64,000 nucleotides of DNA from Pseudomonas vranovensis DSM 16006 (GCF_000425805.1 NZ_AUED01000002.1:372001-436000), one strand, 5' to 3'. Shown: positions 39,802 through 49,814, counted from the first letter of the stretch. The notes: a model not told the origin generated them from the sequence alone. Numbers and translations are program-made.

Positions 39802-40950
39802 TTACGCCATTAGCGCCGGAAGTTGCCGATTTAGAGCCAGCTTCTCCATCACCGCAGCACCGGTCAGGGCATAGCCCAGCAAGTTGCCGTCTGCATCGCG
39901 GCAAAGCACCTTGAGGTCGAGGCCCTGGCCTTCAACCTGCCATTCACCTTCACGGCCAGGGGGCGGTGGCGAAACCACCAAGGGGCAGGCGGGCGTCTTG
40001 ACCGTCACCGGCATCGGGCCATAGGCAACCGCTGTCGGGTTGCCGGCAAGGGTCTGGGCCAGGGCCCGGGCACAGCTCATCAGCGGCATGACATACAGCA
40101 GGTTGAGGCCGTCGACTTCGGCGCAGTCGCCCAAAGCGTAGATGTTGCCATGGGAGGTGCGCAGATGACGATCGACCACAACGCCACGATTGACCTGCAG
40201 GCCGGCTGCAGCAGCCAGGTCGATGCGTGGTCGCAGGCCAATGGCCGACACCACCAGGTCACAAGGAATGAGCGTACCGTCGGAGAGGTGCGCTTCCAGA
40301 CCCTTGGCAGCCCGCTGCAGGCGCGTCAGCACCGGTCCCAGGTGGAAGCGTACACCAAGCCCCTCCAGGCCAGCCTGTACGGCTGCTGCAGCGGCAGGAT
40401 GCAGCAACGTGGGCATGACCTGCTCGCACGGTGCCACCAGCTCTACCTCGAAGCCTCCCAGGCTCATGTCGTTGGCAAACTCACAGCCGATCAGGCCTGC
40501 TCCCAGAATCAGCACGCGTTGCTTGCCAGCGGCCGCAGCACGGAAGCGGGCGTAATCCTCGAGGTCGTTGATCGGGAAAACAGCCTCGCCCGCGTCACCT
40601 TCGATCGGCACCTGAACGGTTTGTGCGCCCCATGCCAGGATCAGATCGCGGTACGGCACCTGCTCTTCGCCGATCCACAGGCGCTTGTGGCCCGGGTCGA
40701 TACCGCTGATTCGCGTATGAGTACGCACTTCCGCCTTGAGCTGTTCCGCCATGGCGCCGGGCTCTGCCATGCCCAGGCCGTCGGCATCCTTGTTCTTGGC
40801 AAAACCGGTGGAAAGCATCGGTTTGGAATACGAACGGCCATCATCGGCAGTGATCAGCAACAGCGGCGTTTCGCCGTCGAGCTTGCGAAATTCGCGGGCC
40901 AGGTTGTAGCCCGCCAGGCCTGTACCGACAATTACCACTGGAGCCGTCAT
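39802..40950 (-). CDS. rubB: Rubredoxin reductase
   Basis: A 382-residue FAD-dependent NADH reductase. The FAD motif is [19 protein letters not shown] at residue 5, the NAD motif [16 protein letters not shown] near 147 and the C-terminal FAD site [14 protein letters not shown]. It passes electrons from NADH to rubredoxin, encoded 36 bases upstream on the same strand. In pseudomonads this pair serves alkane hydroxylases or oxidative stress responses; no hydroxylase is present here. Confidence 0.92.
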   Translation of the reverse strand: MTAPVVIVGTGLAGYNLAREFRKLDGETPLLLITADDGRSYSKPMLSTGFAKNKDADGLGMAEPGAMAEQLKAEVRTHTRISGIDPGHKRLWIGEEQVPYRDLILAWGAQTVQVPIEGDAGEAVFPINDLEDYARFRAAAAGKQRVLILGAGLIGCEFANDMSLGGFEVELVAPCEQVMPTLLHPAAAAAVQAGLEGLGVRFHLGPVLTRLQRAAKGLEAHLSDGTLIPCDLVVSAIGLRPRIDLAAAAGLQVNRGVVVDRHLRTSHGNIYALGDCAEVDGLNLLYVMPLMSCARALAQTLAGNPTAVAYGPMPVTVKTPACPLVVSPPPPGREGEWQVEGQGLDLKVLCRDADGNLLGYALTGAAVMEKLALNRQLPALMA

Positions 40951-40986
40951 ACCGTGCTTCCCTTAACGTCTTGGGTTAAAAATTGA

Positions 40987-41154
40987 TCAGCCGATTGCGA
41001 TCATTTCAAAGTCCATCTTGCCGACGCCGCAGTCGGGGCACAGCCAGTCCGCAGGAACATCTTCCCAGCGGGTTCCCGGGGCAATACCGTCATCCGGCCA
41101 CCCCTCGGCTTCGTCATAGATCAGGCCGCAAACAATACACTGCCACTTTTTCAT
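40987..41154 (-). CDS. rubA: Rubredoxin
   Basis: A 55-residue iron protein. Four cysteine ligands are C6, C9, C39 and C42 in two CxxCG/CPDCG motifs, all intact. The full consensus with [14 protein letters not shown] is typical. It is the first gene of the unit with the reductase. Some pseudomonads have two rubredoxin genes at this place; only one is present here. Confidence 0.96.
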   Translation of the reverse strand: MKKWQCIVCGLIYDEAEGWPDDGIAPGTRWEDVPADWLCPDCGVGKMDFEMIAIG

Positions 41155-41320
41155 CACACACTTCCTCAACAAACTCAGGCTTTGGAGTGGCCGCTCTGGG
41201 GAACGTTACGGTGGCGACCATCAAGGGGGGCTTTGTACTGGAGCCAGGTGCCAGCATGCAAGCCGGATCGGGCATTCATGCTAAGCTCGCGGTCTCTTTG
41301 GCCTGTTAATCCATACCATC

Positions 41321-41884
41321 GTGCCGTACGAAACATCGCAAGCGCCCGCTGCAGAATGGTTGCAGTACTCGCAGGTAGCAGACAGCGCAACGCCTGCCTT
41401 CCTTGACTGGTTGTTCGATGAAGGGTCCTTGACCCGTCGCCTGACCCAATTATCCGCCGATCACTTTTCCGTCACACCCCTTTGCGAAGGCTGGCAGCCG
41501 CTGCGTGATGACGAATGCCACGCGCTGGAGCTGGTGCCTGGCAGCGAAGGCTGGGTACGCGAGGTATACCTGCGTGGTCATGGCCAGGCCTGGGTCTTCG
41601 CCCGCAGCGTGGCAGCCCGCAGTGCCCTGGAAAGCGGTGGTCTGGACATGGAAGCACTGGGCAGTCGCTCACTGGGCGAGCTGTTGTTCTGCGACCAGGC
41701 CTTTACCCGCCGGGCCATCGAAGTCTGTCATTACCCCAAGGCCTGGCTGCCTGTCACAGATGCCAACAATACGCTGTGGGGACGCCGCTCGCGCTTTGAT
41801 CGCGCCGGGCTAAGTGTGCTGGTTGCCGAAGTCTTCCTGCCCGCGCTATGGCAGGCCGCTGATATTTCCGGGGAGATCCGCTGA
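41321..41884 (+). CDS. ubiC: Chorismate-pyruvate lyase
   Basis: A 187-residue enzyme that makes 4-hydroxybenzoate from chorismate, the first committed step of ubiquinone synthesis. Recognised by [12 protein letters not shown] near the start, [20 protein letters not shown] in the middle and [15 protein letters not shown]. The start is GTG 41321. Its stop overlaps the ubiA start (TGATG). Confidence 0.95.
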   Translation: MPYETSQAPAAEWLQYSQVADSATPAFLDWLFDEGSLTRRLTQLSADHFSVTPLCEGWQPLRDDECHALELVPGSEGWVREVYLRGHGQAWVFARSVAARSALESGGLDMEALGSRSLGELLFCDQAFTRRAIEVCHYPKAWLPVTDANNTLWGRRSRFDRAGLSVLVAEVFLPALWQAADISGEIR

Positions 41885-42774
41885 TGTACCTGCAGCTGCT
41901 CAAGTCGCTCAATCGCCTGCATCCACGGGCCTGGGACTTCATCCAGCTGAGCCGCATGGACCGGCCGATCGGCATCTACCTGCTGCTGTGGCCAACCCTC
42001 TCGGCCGTATGGATCGCCGCCAAGGGTGCGCCGACCCTGGCCAACGTGGTGATCTTCACCCTCGGTGTGGTGCTGATGCGGGCGGCAGGCTGTGCCATCA
42101 ACGATTTCGCCGACCGCAAGGTCGATGGCCATGTCAAACGCACCGCCGACCGCCCCCTGGCTGCCGGCCGGATCAATGCCCGCGAGGCCCTGGTGCTGTT
42201 CGCGATCCTGGTGGGGGTGAGCTTCCTGCTGGTGCTATGCACCAACGCCACGACCGTCTGGCTGTCATTCGGCGCCGTGGCGCTGGCAGCCTGCTATCCG
42301 TTCATGAAGCGCTACACCTACTACCCGCAGGTGGTGCTCGGGGCTGCCTATTCGTGGGGCATTCCCATGGCCTTCACGGCGGCCAACGGCGAGCTGCCGG
42401 CCATTGCCTGGCTGCTGTACATCGCCAACGTGCTGTGGACCGTGGGTTACGACACCTACTACGCCATGGTCGACCGCGACGACGACCTGAAGATCGGCGT
42501 CAAATCGACGGCGATCCTCTTCGGCGAAGCCGACCGGATCATCATTCTGACCTTGCAGGTACTGTCGCTGGGCTGCTTGCTGCTTGCCGGCAGCCGCTTC
42601 GAACTGGGCGGCTGGTTCCACCTGGGGCTGGTGGCGGCGTTGATCTGTTTTGTGTGGGAGTATCGGTCGACCCGCAACCTGGATCGCGAATCCTGCTTCA
42701 AGGCTTTCCTGCACAACCACTGGGCCGGGCTGCTGATCTTCCTCAGCATCGTCGTCGACTACAGCCTGCGCTGA
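41884..42774 (+). CDS. ubiA: 4-hydroxybenzoate octaprenyltransferase
   Basis: A 296-residue integral membrane prenyltransferase with about eight helices. The two aspartate-rich motifs are [19 protein letters not shown] near residue 75 and [17 protein letters not shown] near 195, which bind Mg-polyprenyl diphosphate. It prenylates 4-hydroxybenzoate made by UbiC. The two genes overlap and form one unit. Confidence 0.96.
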   Translation: MYLQLLKSLNRLHPRAWDFIQLSRMDRPIGIYLLLWPTLSAVWIAAKGAPTLANVVIFTLGVVLMRAAGCAINDFADRKVDGHVKRTADRPLAAGRINAREALVLFAILVGVSFLLVLCTNATTVWLSFGAVALAACYPFMKRYTYYPQVVLGAAYSWGIPMAFTAANGELPAIAWLLYIANVLWTVGYDTYYAMVDRDDDLKIGVKSTAILFGEADRIIILTLQVLSLGCLLLAGSRFELGGWFHLGLVAALICFVWEYRSTRNLDRESCFKAFLHNHWAGLLIFLSIVVDYSLR

Positions 42775-42808
42775 CGGCTATCGGGCCGCCAGCGCAAGGT
42801 CGGCCCGA

Positions 42809-43180
42809 CTACTTGATCACGTGCCACACATCCTTCATGCCGTCACCGGTCATGTCACCGGCCTTTTTGTCCTTGATGAAGGTGTACACAGGCTTGCCCT
42901 TGTAAGCCCATTGCATTGAACCGTCATCGCGCTTGATCTGGGTCCAGCCCTCTTCAGCCATGTCGCCGGCCTTGACCGTCAGCGGCGGCCAGTTCTTGGC
43001 GCACTCGTCGTTGCACATGGATTTACCGCCCGAGTCCTTGTCGAAGGTGTAGAGCGTCATCCCGGCATGGTCGACCATCACACCGTCTTTCATCATGGCA
43101 TGATGGGCCGACGCTATCCCTGGCAACGCCAGTGCCACCGCAGTAAAAAGCGCCATCCAGTTCAGCGTATGTCGTGTCAT
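42809..43180 (-). CDS. Exported protein with two Yx(F/W)xxD repeats (COG4315 type)
   Basis: A 123-residue protein with a signal peptide (residues 1-24, ending GIASAHH) and the family repeats LYTFDKD and VYTFIKD. It also has the CNDEC pair of cysteines. The family, described as secreted repeat of unknown function, has no assigned role. ATG 43180 was chosen because GGTGG stands just before it and the signal peptide then starts normally; ATG 43192 is possible. It is divergent from phoB, whose Pho box lies between them, so it might also be phosphate-controlled. Confidence 0.82.
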   Translation of the reverse strand: MTRHTLNWMALFTAVALALPGIASAHHAMMKDGVMVDHAGMTLYTFDKDSGGKSMCNDECAKNWPPLTVKAGDMAEEGWTQIKRDDGSMQWAYKGKPVYTFIKDKKAGDMTGDGMKDVWHVIK

Positions 43181-43256
43181 TGGATCCACCATGATTCTCG
43201 GGAGAGGGAATTTAAGCCTAGTCCAGTAACAGAATGTTGCTGCAACAGCCCACGAC

Positions 43257-43274
43257 CTGTCACACGACTGCAAT
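43257..43274 (+). promoter_or_regulatory. Pho box for phoB
   Basis: CTGTCAC (43257-43263), four bases, then CTGCAAT (43268-43274) match the PhoB heptamer pair CTGTCAT-N4-CTGTCAT. A TATCTA -10 at 43283-43288 lies downstream and phoB begins at 43327. Autoregulation of phoB is established in related bacteria. Confidence 0.75.
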
Positions 43275-43326
43275 AATTCCGTTATCTAATGCGGGCCAAG
43301 ACACCTGAATGGGAAGAGGTTAAAAC

Positions 43327-44016
43327 ATGGTTGGCAGGAACATTCTGATCGTTGACGACGAAGCGCCGATTCGCGAGATGATCGCCGTTGCATTGGAAAT
43401 GGCCGGCTATGACTGCCTGGAAGCGGAAAACTCCCAGCAAGCCCACGCCATCATCGTCGACCGCAAGCCCGACCTGATCCTGCTCGACTGGATGCTGCCG
43501 GGCACTTCAGGCATCGAGCTGGCGCGGCGCCTGAAGCGCGACGAGCTGACCGGCGACATCCCGATCATCATGCTCACCGCCAAGGGTGAGGAAGACAACA
43601 AGATCCAAGGCCTTGAAGTCGGGGCCGATGACTACATCACCAAGCCGTTCTCGCCACGCGAACTGGTAGCCCGCCTAAAGGCCGTGCTGCGTCGCGCCGG
43701 CCCGAGCGACGGTGAAGCCCCGATCGAAGTCGGTGGCCTGTTGCTCGATCCGATCAGCCACCGCGTGACCATTGATGGCAAGCCAGCCGAAATGGGCCCG
43801 ACCGAATACCGCCTGTTGCAGTTCTTCATGACCCACCAGGAGCGTGCCTACACCCGGGGCCAGTTGCTTGACCAGGTGTGGGGCGGCAATGTCTATGTCG
43901 AGGAGCGCACGGTCGACGTGCACATCCGCCGCTTGCGCAAGGCCTTGGGTGAGGCGTACGAAAATCTGGTACAAACCGTCCGAGGCACCGGCTACCGCTT
44001 CTCCACCAAGAGCTGA
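43327..44016 (+). CDS. phoB: Phosphate response regulator PhoB
   Basis: A 229-residue OmpR-family regulator. The receiver domain has the phosphorylation site D54 (LLDWMLPG) and acidic pair at residues 10-11; the winged-helix output domain ends [15 protein letters not shown]. Phosphorylated PhoB activates the pst operon and other phosphate-starvation genes through Pho boxes, which are seen before phoB, pstC and pstS here. phoR follows after 42 bases. Confidence 0.97.
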   Translation: MVGRNILIVDDEAPIREMIAVALEMAGYDCLEAENSQQAHAIIVDRKPDLILLDWMLPGTSGIELARRLKRDELTGDIPIIMLTAKGEEDNKIQGLEVGADDYITKPFSPRELVARLKAVLRRAGPSDGEAPIEVGGLLLDPISHRVTIDGKPAEMGPTEYRLLQFFMTHQERAYTRGQLLDQVWGGNVYVEERTVDVHIRRLRKALGEAYENLVQTVRGTGYRFSTKS

Positions 44017-44058
44017 GCCGTTTTTCACGCCAACGCTTTGCAAAGGACGCGTCGTTAA

Positions 44059-45369
44059 TTGAACCAGAATTGGCATGGCACCCTGATTCGCCACATGCTG
44101 CTGTTGATCACTGCCTGCCTGCTGGTGGGCCTGATCAGCGGCTATTACGGCTGGAGCCTGGCGGTGGGCCTGGCAATTTACCTGGGCTGGACTCTCAAGC
44201 AACTGCTGCGCCTGCACGAGTGGCTGCGCCAGCACAAACCCGATGAAGCGCCTCCCGACGGTTATGGCCTGTGGGGCGAGGTGTTCGACAGCATCTATCA
44301 CCTGCAACGCCGCGATCAACGCGTGCGTGGCCGCCTGCAGGCGGTGATCGACCGGGTCCAGGAGTCCACCGCCGCCCTCAAGGACGCGGTGATCATGCTC
44401 GACAGCGACGGCAACCTGGAATGGTGGAACCGCGCCGCCGAAACCCTCCTCGGCCTCAAGACGCCCCAGGACAGCGGCCAGCCGGTCACCAACCTAGTAC
44501 GCCATCCACGCTTCAAGGAGTACTTCGAGCAGGAGAATTACCTCGAGCCGCTGGAAATCCCTTCGCCGATCAACGACCGCCTGCGCGTACAACTGCACAT
44601 CACCCGCTACGGCAACAACGAGCACCTGATGCTGGTTCGCGACGTCACCCGCATTCATCAGCTCGAGCAGATGCGCAAGGACTTCGTCGCCAACGTCTCC
44701 CATGAACTGCGCACGCCATTGACGGTGATCGCCGGCTACCTGGAAACCCTGCTCGACAACGTCGAAGAGGTGAACCCGCGCTGGGTCCGGGCGTTGCAGC
44801 AAATGCAGCAGCAAGGCGGCCGCATGCAGACCCTGCTCAACGACCTGTTGCTGCTGGCCAAACTGGAAGCCACCGATTACCCCTCCGACAACCAGCCTGT
44901 GGCCGTCGATGCACTGCTGCAGTCGATCAAGGGTGATGCCCAGGCCCTTTCCGGCCAGCGCAACCAGCGCATCACCCTGGAAGCGACCCCCGGCATTCGC
45001 CTCAAAGGCAGCGAGGCCGAGTTGCGAAGCGCCTTCTCCAACCTGGTGTTCAATGCGGTCAAGTACACCCAGGATGGAGGCCAGATCCGCATTCGCTGGT
45101 GGGCCGACGAACAGGGCGCGCACCTGAGCGTGCAGGACTCCGGTATCGGTATCGACGCCAAACACCTGTCTCGCCTGACCGAGCGTTTCTACCGGGTAGA
45201 CTCCAGCCGTGCCTCCAACACCGGCGGCACCGGGCTGGGACTGGCGATCGTCAAGCATGTGTTGCTCCGCCACCGGGCGCGCCTGGAGATCAGCAGCGTG
45301 CCAGGCCATGGCAGCACCTTCACCTGCCATTTCGCGCCCATCCAGATCGCCTCGCGCATGGCCTCCTGA
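44059..45369 (+). CDS. phoR: Phosphate sensor histidine kinase PhoR
   Basis: A 436-residue kinase. Two N-terminal membrane helices (residues 12-45), a PAS domain (about 100-190), and the kinase core with phosphorylated H215 in ANVSHELRTPL, N box NLVFNAVKYT, and G boxes DSGIGID and TGGTGLGLAIVKH. There is almost no periplasmic loop; in this family phosphate state is read through PstSCAB and PhoU. The start is TTG 44059 after AAAGGA. Confidence 0.96.
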   Translation: MNQNWHGTLIRHMLLLITACLLVGLISGYYGWSLAVGLAIYLGWTLKQLLRLHEWLRQHKPDEAPPDGYGLWGEVFDSIYHLQRRDQRVRGRLQAVIDRVQESTAALKDAVIMLDSDGNLEWWNRAAETLLGLKTPQDSGQPVTNLVRHPRFKEYFEQENYLEPLEIPSPINDRLRVQLHITRYGNNEHLMLVRDVTRIHQLEQMRKDFVANVSHELRTPLTVIAGYLETLLDNVEEVNPRWVRALQQMQQQGGRMQTLLNDLLLLAKLEATDYPSDNQPVAVDALLQSIKGDAQALSGQRNQRITLEATPGIRLKGSEAELRSAFSNLVFNAVKYTQDGGQIRIRWWADEQGAHLSVQDSGIGIDAKHLSRLTERFYRVDSSRASNTGGTGLGLAIVKHVLLRHRARLEISSVPGHGSTFTCHFAPIQIASRMAS

Positions 45370-45418
45370 AGCCGCGCCCCTAGGCAATCGCGCCCTCAGC
45401 CGCTACATTGGCGGACCG

Positions 45419-45456
45419 GTGCCAGCGCATGCTGGCACTCTACTTCTCTCTTTTTT
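45419..45456 (+). terminator. Probable terminator after phoR
   Basis: GTGCCAGC at 45419-45426 pairs with GCTGGCAC at 45431-45438 around GCAT. A T-rich stretch ending in TTTTTT follows but starts about 12 bases after the stem, so the terminator is not canonical. Confidence 0.45.
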
Positions 45457-45484
45457 CAGATGACGGACCCCGTAAAACCCCATC

Positions 45485-46825
45485 ATGGACCCTTCCCCTG
45501 GTATTAGCCTCGCCTCTCTGTTCGCCGATTTCGGCATGATTCTTTTTGCTCTGCTGCTGGTTCTGCTCAACGGCTTTTTCGTTGCCGCCGAGTTCGCCAT
45601 GGTCAAATTGCGCTCGACCAAAGTCGAGTCGATTGCCGTGCAGCATGGCTGGCGCGGGCAAATCCTGCGCACCGTACACAACCAGCTGGACGCCTACCTG
45701 TCGGCCTGCCAGTTGGGTATCACCCTCGCCTCCCTGGGCCTGGGCTGGGTCGGTGAGCCGGCCTTCGCACATCTGCTCGAGCCGCTGCTGGCCGCCGTGG
45801 GCGTCCAGTCACCGGAAGTCATCAAGGCCGTGTCGTTCTTCAGCGCCTTCTTCGTGATTTCCTACCTGCACATCGTGGTCGGCGAACTGGCACCCAAATC
45901 CTGGGCCATCCGCAAACCCGAGTTGCTGTCGCTGTGGACGGCGGTGCCGCTGTACCTGTTCTACTGGCTGATGTACCCGGCCATCTACCTGCTCAACGCC
46001 AGCGCCAACGCCATCTTGCGAATCGCCGGCCAGGGCGAACCCGGTCCACACCACGAGCACCACTACAGCCGCGACGAACTGAAACTCATCCTGCACTCCA
46101 GCCGCGGCCAGGACCCTAGCGACCAGGGCATGCGCGTGCTGGCCTCGGCAGTGGAAATGGGCGAACTGGAAGTGGTCGATTGGGCCAACTCCCGCGAGGA
46201 CATGGTCTGCCTGGACGCCAATGCGCCGCTGAAGGAGATCCTCGCGATGTTCCGTCGGCACAAGTTCAGTCGCTACCCGGTACTGGATGCCGAGCGCGGT
46301 GAGTTCCTCGGCCTGCTGCACATCAAGGACCTGCTGCTGGAGCTGGCGGACCTGGACCACATCCCCGAGTCGTTCAACCTGGCCGAACTGACCCGCCCTC
46401 TGGAGCGCGTGTCGCGCCATATGCCGCTGTCGCACTTGCTGGAGCAGTTCCGCAAGGGCGGCGCGCACTTCGCCCTGGTCGAAGAAGCCGACGGCAAGGT
46501 GATCGGCTACCTGACCATGGAAGACGTGCTGGAAGTGCTGGTGGGCGACATTCAGGACGAACACCGCAAGGCCGAGCGCGGCATCCTCGCCTACCAGCCG
46601 GGCAAATTGCTGGTGCGTGGCGATACGCCGCTGTTCAAGGTCGAGCGCCTGCTGGGGGTGGATCTGGACCACATCGAGGCGGAAACCCTCGCAGGCCTGG
46701 TCTACGAGACCCTCAAGCGGGTTCCGGAAGAAGAAGAGGTACTGGAAGTCGAAGGCCTGCGCATCATCATCAAGAAGATGAAGGGCCCGAAAATCGTCCT
46801 GGCCAAGGTGCTCAAGCTCGACTGA
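45485..46825 (+). CDS. CNNM/CorC (HlyC) family transport protein
   Basis: A 446-residue membrane protein. The N-terminal DUF21/CNNM domain holds about four helices (LVLLNGFFVAAEFAMVKLR, then LGITLASLGLGWVGEP). Two CBS domains follow near residues 235-340 (MVCLDANAPLKEILAMF; GKVIGYLTMEDVLEVLVG) and a CorC_HlyC domain ends the protein. The family includes magnesium and cobalt exporters; the old label hemolysin is misleading. It follows phoR after 115 bases and is probably a separate unit. Confidence 0.88.
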   Translation: MDPSPGISLASLFADFGMILFALLLVLLNGFFVAAEFAMVKLRSTKVESIAVQHGWRGQILRTVHNQLDAYLSACQLGITLASLGLGWVGEPAFAHLLEPLLAAVGVQSPEVIKAVSFFSAFFVISYLHIVVGELAPKSWAIRKPELLSLWTAVPLYLFYWLMYPAIYLLNASANAILRIAGQGEPGPHHEHHYSRDELKLILHSSRGQDPSDQGMRVLASAVEMGELEVVDWANSREDMVCLDANAPLKEILAMFRRHKFSRYPVLDAERGEFLGLLHIKDLLLELADLDHIPESFNLAELTRPLERVSRHMPLSHLLEQFRKGGAHFALVEEADGKVIGYLTMEDVLEVLVGDIQDEHRKAERGILAYQPGKLLVRGDTPLFKVERLLGVDLDHIEAETLAGLVYETLKRVPEEEEVLEVEGLRIIIKKMKGPKIVLAKVLKLD

Positions 46826-46831
46826 GCCGCC

Positions 46832-47728
46832 TTAAGGGTTGCCGGCGGTGAAGTTCGGCAACCCACCGACCGGCTGGTTGAACTGGTAGGGGATCGACTC
46901 CAGGGCCAGCCCGACGTTGCGCTGCACCACAAAATGCAGGTGCGGGCCGGTGCTGTTGCCAGTATTGCCGGACTTGGCCAACGCCGTACCGTACGCCACC
47001 CGTTGCCCCTCACTCACCACCACCGAACCGCGCATCAGGTGCAGGTACACGCCCATGGTGCCGTCGTCATGAAGGATCCGCACAAAATTCCCCGCCGGGT
47101 TCGTCCCGCGTCCGCTCTGGTTGTTCTCGGTCTTGATCACCACCCCGGCCCTTGCGGCAATGATCGGCGTGCCTTCGGGCATGGCGATGTCCATGGCGTA
47201 ACGCCCCTTTGGTCCAAAATGGCTATAGCGTCCATTGGCGCCTTGCGTCAGCCGGAACGGCCCACCGCGCCACGGCAACGGGTAACGGAATGCCTGCTGG
47301 CGCTGGGCGGGGTTGCCCAGGGCATACTTGAACTTCTCCTGATAGCCCACCGGCTTGCCCGGCAGGCGCGCACTGAGCACCGTCAGCGGCACTGTGGTGC
47401 GGGGCGGCAGCACCCGCCGGACAATCCGTGATGCACCGCCCTGGACGTTGCTCAAGCGCTCCAGGCGCAGTTCTACCTCGACCGGGGCATAGGTGTCATT
47501 GCGCGCAGTGAAACGCACACCACCCACAAACTGGCTGGCCTGCAGATGAACCTGACGCTCCAGCTGCTCAACCATCCGATCACGAAAAACAAACGGTCTG
47601 CCGCCGGGCATGGGGCTGTCGGAATAGGAGACCACGCCGAACGGATCGGTGTGTTTGTAGAGGGTCATGGCCAACGCCGGGCCGCAAGCCGCGAGCAAGG
47701 CGCAGAACAGCAAAGTGCGTACGGGCAT
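46832..47728 (-). CDS. M23 family peptidase (LytM domain)
   Basis: A 298-residue exported protein with a signal peptide (MPVRTLLFCALLAACGPALA). A beta-rich middle part precedes the M23 domain from about residue 165. The zinc ligands are visible as YSHFGPKGRYAMDIA (H, D) and TGPHLHFVV (HxH), so it should be an active peptidoglycan endopeptidase. The stop is seven bases from that of the convergent CorC-like gene. Confidence 0.9.
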   Translation of the reverse strand: MPVRTLLFCALLAACGPALAMTLYKHTDPFGVVSYSDSPMPGGRPFVFRDRMVEQLERQVHLQASQFVGGVRFTARNDTYAPVEVELRLERLSNVQGGASRIVRRVLPPRTTVPLTVLSARLPGKPVGYQEKFKYALGNPAQRQQAFRYPLPWRGGPFRLTQGANGRYSHFGPKGRYAMDIAMPEGTPIIAARAGVVIKTENNQSGRGTNPAGNFVRILHDDGTMGVYLHLMRGSVVVSEGQRVAYGTALAKSGNTGNSTGPHLHFVVQRNVGLALESIPYQFNQPVGGLPNFTAGNP

Positions 47729-47837
47729 CGGTAGTGGCTTTTTGACAGTTGGTGATCTGTCGAAGCCTAGCAGCAGATTTTCGCGTGGGCCTGGCGGGGG
47801 TGTTTCGGCGTTGTACCAGGGGACGAATGGTAATGCT

Positions 47838-47883
47838 GATCGCGGGCCAAGCCCACTCCCACGGAGCGGGCTTGGCCGTGATC
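47838..47883. repeat. Inverted REP pair overlapping a stop codon
   Basis: GATCGCGGGCCAAGCCC (47838-47854) and GGGCTTGGCCGTGATC (47868-47883) are inverted near-copies around CACTCCCACGGAGC. The right arm runs into the stop codon (47882-47884) of the response regulator gene, so the hairpin may act on the 3' end of that mRNA. Confidence 0.8.
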
Positions 47884-48772
47884 AGGCACCCGGCACGAAG
47901 TGCTTCTGCGCCGTACCCCGGGCAATCAGCCGCGAGAGGTAGTCGAGCTTCTGGGCATCCTGGTCGACGAATTTGAAGGTCAGTTGCAGCCAATCGCTGT
48001 CAGGCTTGGGCTCCAGCGCCGCGACGGCGTGCAGGTAGCCGTTGAGCCGGGCCACTTCAGCGTTCTCGCCCTGCTCGAGGTCGAGCACGGCGCCTTCAAG
48101 TACTTGTGGCAGGGTCTCGCCTCGACGCACCACCAATAGCGCTTCCTTGAGGCTCAGGGCCTTGATCACGCACGGCTGTACGCCGCCTGGCAGGCGCAAC
48201 TGGCCCTGGCCACGGCCAGCGGGCGCAACGGGCCTGGGCGCATCGATCAAGGGCTTGGCAGCTGCCGCAGGTGCCGCTGCTGGCGTGGGTTTGACCGCTT
48301 CGGCGCGCCCTCCCGTCAAGGCATTGAGCGAGTCATTGGCAAAGGCCGAACCGGCCCGGGTCGGCGCGCTGGCCATCAGGGCGTCCAGCTTGCCCACCTT
48401 GGTCAGGGCCTTTTTCACTTTGCTCAGCAGTTGTTCGTTGGTGAAGGGCTTGCCGACAAAGTCTGAAACACCGGCCTGGATTGCCTGCACCACATTTTCC
48501 TTGTCGCCACGGCTGGTCACCATGATGAATGGCATGGCCTTCATCGCGTCTTGCTCGCGGCACCAGGTCAGCAGTTCAAGGCCCGACATTTCCGGCATTT
48601 CCCAGTCGCACAGCACCAGGTCAAAAGCCTGGCGCGACAGCAGGGTCTGCGCCTTGCGGCCATTGATGGCATCTTCGATGACCACGCCCGGAAAATGGTT
48701 GCGCAGGCACTTTTTCACCAGGTCGCGAATGAACGGCGCATCATCGACCACCAACACACTGACTTTACTCAT
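47882..48772 (-). CDS. Response regulator with C-terminal PilZ-like region
   Basis: A 296-residue protein. Residues 1-125 are a receiver domain with D56 (LVLCDWEMPEMSG) and K at the GKPF site. An Ala/Pro-rich linker follows to about 200. The C-terminal 95 residues resemble a PilZ fold (LRLPGGVQPCVIKALSLKEA, ending KLDYLSRLIARGT), but the cyclic-di-GMP residues RxxxR and D/NxSxxG are not evident. No DNA-binding domain is seen. The start at 48772 follows AGGAGTGGCG. Its kinase partner is not encoded nearby. Confidence 0.82.
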   Translation of the reverse strand: MSKVSVLVVDDAPFIRDLVKKCLRNHFPGVVIEDAINGRKAQTLLSRQAFDLVLCDWEMPEMSGLELLTWCREQDAMKAMPFIMVTSRGDKENVVQAIQAGVSDFVGKPFTNEQLLSKVKKALTKVGKLDALMASAPTRAGSAFANDSLNALTGGRAEAVKPTPAAAPAAAAKPLIDAPRPVAPAGRGQGQLRLPGGVQPCVIKALSLKEALLVVRRGETLPQVLEGAVLDLEQGENAEVARLNGYLHAVAALEPKPDSDWLQLTFKFVDQDAQKLDYLSRLIARGTAQKHFVPGA

Positions 48773-48896
48773 CGCCACTCCTATCGCATCCCGACCAGCA
48801 TAACGCTGACTAATGGCCATTTGCCAAACATTGGCGTGCACCGGGACGCGTGATTCCGTTCGCGGCTGCCTTTGAAGTACTCACCCCACAAACGAA

Positions 48897-48920
48897 AACG
48901 CCCGGCCAGGGCCGGGCGTT
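48897..48920 (-). terminator. Terminator after phoU
   Basis: AACGCCCGGC at 48897-48906 pairs with GCCGGGCGTT at 48911-48920 around CAGG; on the minus strand TTTTCGTTTG follows. It ends the pst-phoU transcript. Confidence 0.85.
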
Positions 48921-48936
48921 CTTGTACGGGGCAGTC

Positions 48937-49695
48937 TTACTTATCGTCAGCTTCGGCCGGAACATTAGCCTTTTCACTGCCGCCCTCGACCTCTTCTTTC
49001 ATGCGTTTGAGGCCCAGGTGACGCACGTCGGTACCGCGTACCAGGTAGATCACCAACTCCGAAATATTGCGCGCGTGGTCGCCGATACGTTCCAGCGAAC
49101 GCAAGGCCCAGATGACGCTCAGCACCCGAGAGATCGAACGCGGGTCTTCCATCATGTAGGTGACCAGCTCACGCAGGGCGGTCTTGTATTCGCGGTCGAT
49201 GGTCTTGTCGTACTGGGCCACCGACAGCGCCAGGTCGGCGTCGAAACGGGCGAATGCATCCAGGGCATCGCGGACCATGTTGCGCACCTGATCGCCGATA
49301 TGACGCACTTCGACGTAGCCACGCGGCGACTCACCTTCTTCGCACAGCTGGATGGCACGGCGAGCGATCTTGGTCGACTCGTCACCGATGCGCTCAAGGT
49401 CGATCACCGACTTGGAGATGCTGATGATCAGACGCAGGTCGGAGGCGGCCGGTTGACGACGGGCCAGAATGCGCACGCATTCTTCGTCGATGTTGCGCTC
49501 CATCTGGTTGATCTGGTCGTCGACTTCACGCACCTGCTGGGCCAGGCCCGAGTCGGCATCGATCAGTGCGGTGACCGCGTCATTGACCTGTTTCTCGACC
49601 AGGCCGCCCATCGCCAGAAGGTGGCTGCGAACCTCCTCGAGCTCGGCGTTGAACTGCTGGGAGATGTGGTGGGTAAGGCTGTCTTTATCAATCAT
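48937..49695 (-). CDS. phoU: Phosphate signalling protein PhoU
   Basis: A 252-residue helical protein made of two PhoU repeats, with metal-binding motifs DLRLIISISKSVIDLERIGDE-type near residue 90 and WALRSLERIGDHARNISE near 195. It couples Pst activity to PhoR and restrains phosphate uptake. It is the last gene of the pst unit. The start at 49695 follows GGAGCG; the frame extends 13 codons upstream through the repeat at 49720. Confidence 0.96.
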   Translation of the reverse strand: MIDKDSLTHHISQQFNAELEEVRSHLLAMGGLVEKQVNDAVTALIDADSGLAQQVREVDDQINQMERNIDEECVRILARRQPAASDLRLIISISKSVIDLERIGDESTKIARRAIQLCEEGESPRGYVEVRHIGDQVRNMVRDALDAFARFDADLALSVAQYDKTIDREYKTALRELVTYMMEDPRSISRVLSVIWALRSLERIGDHARNISELVIYLVRGTDVRHLGLKRMKEEVEGGSEKANVPAEADDK

Positions 49696-49719
49696 CTTTC
49701 GCTCCGCGAAAAAGCCGCT

Positions 49720-49742
49720 GGCTTCAAGCCGCAAGCTTCAAG
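49720..49742. repeat. 23-base repeat, copy in phoU-pstB gap
   Basis: The segment begins GGCTTCAAGCCGCA and matches the one at 50673-50695 in 21 of 23 positions. It contains the palindromic words GGCTTCAAGCC and AAGCTT. See the separate copy and the finding. Confidence 0.7.
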
Positions 49743-49814
49743 TCATACGTGTTATGCCAGGCACCGCCGTCTTCTTGCCGCGTGTAGCGTGCAGCGTGAA
49801 GCTGTCGCTCGGCC

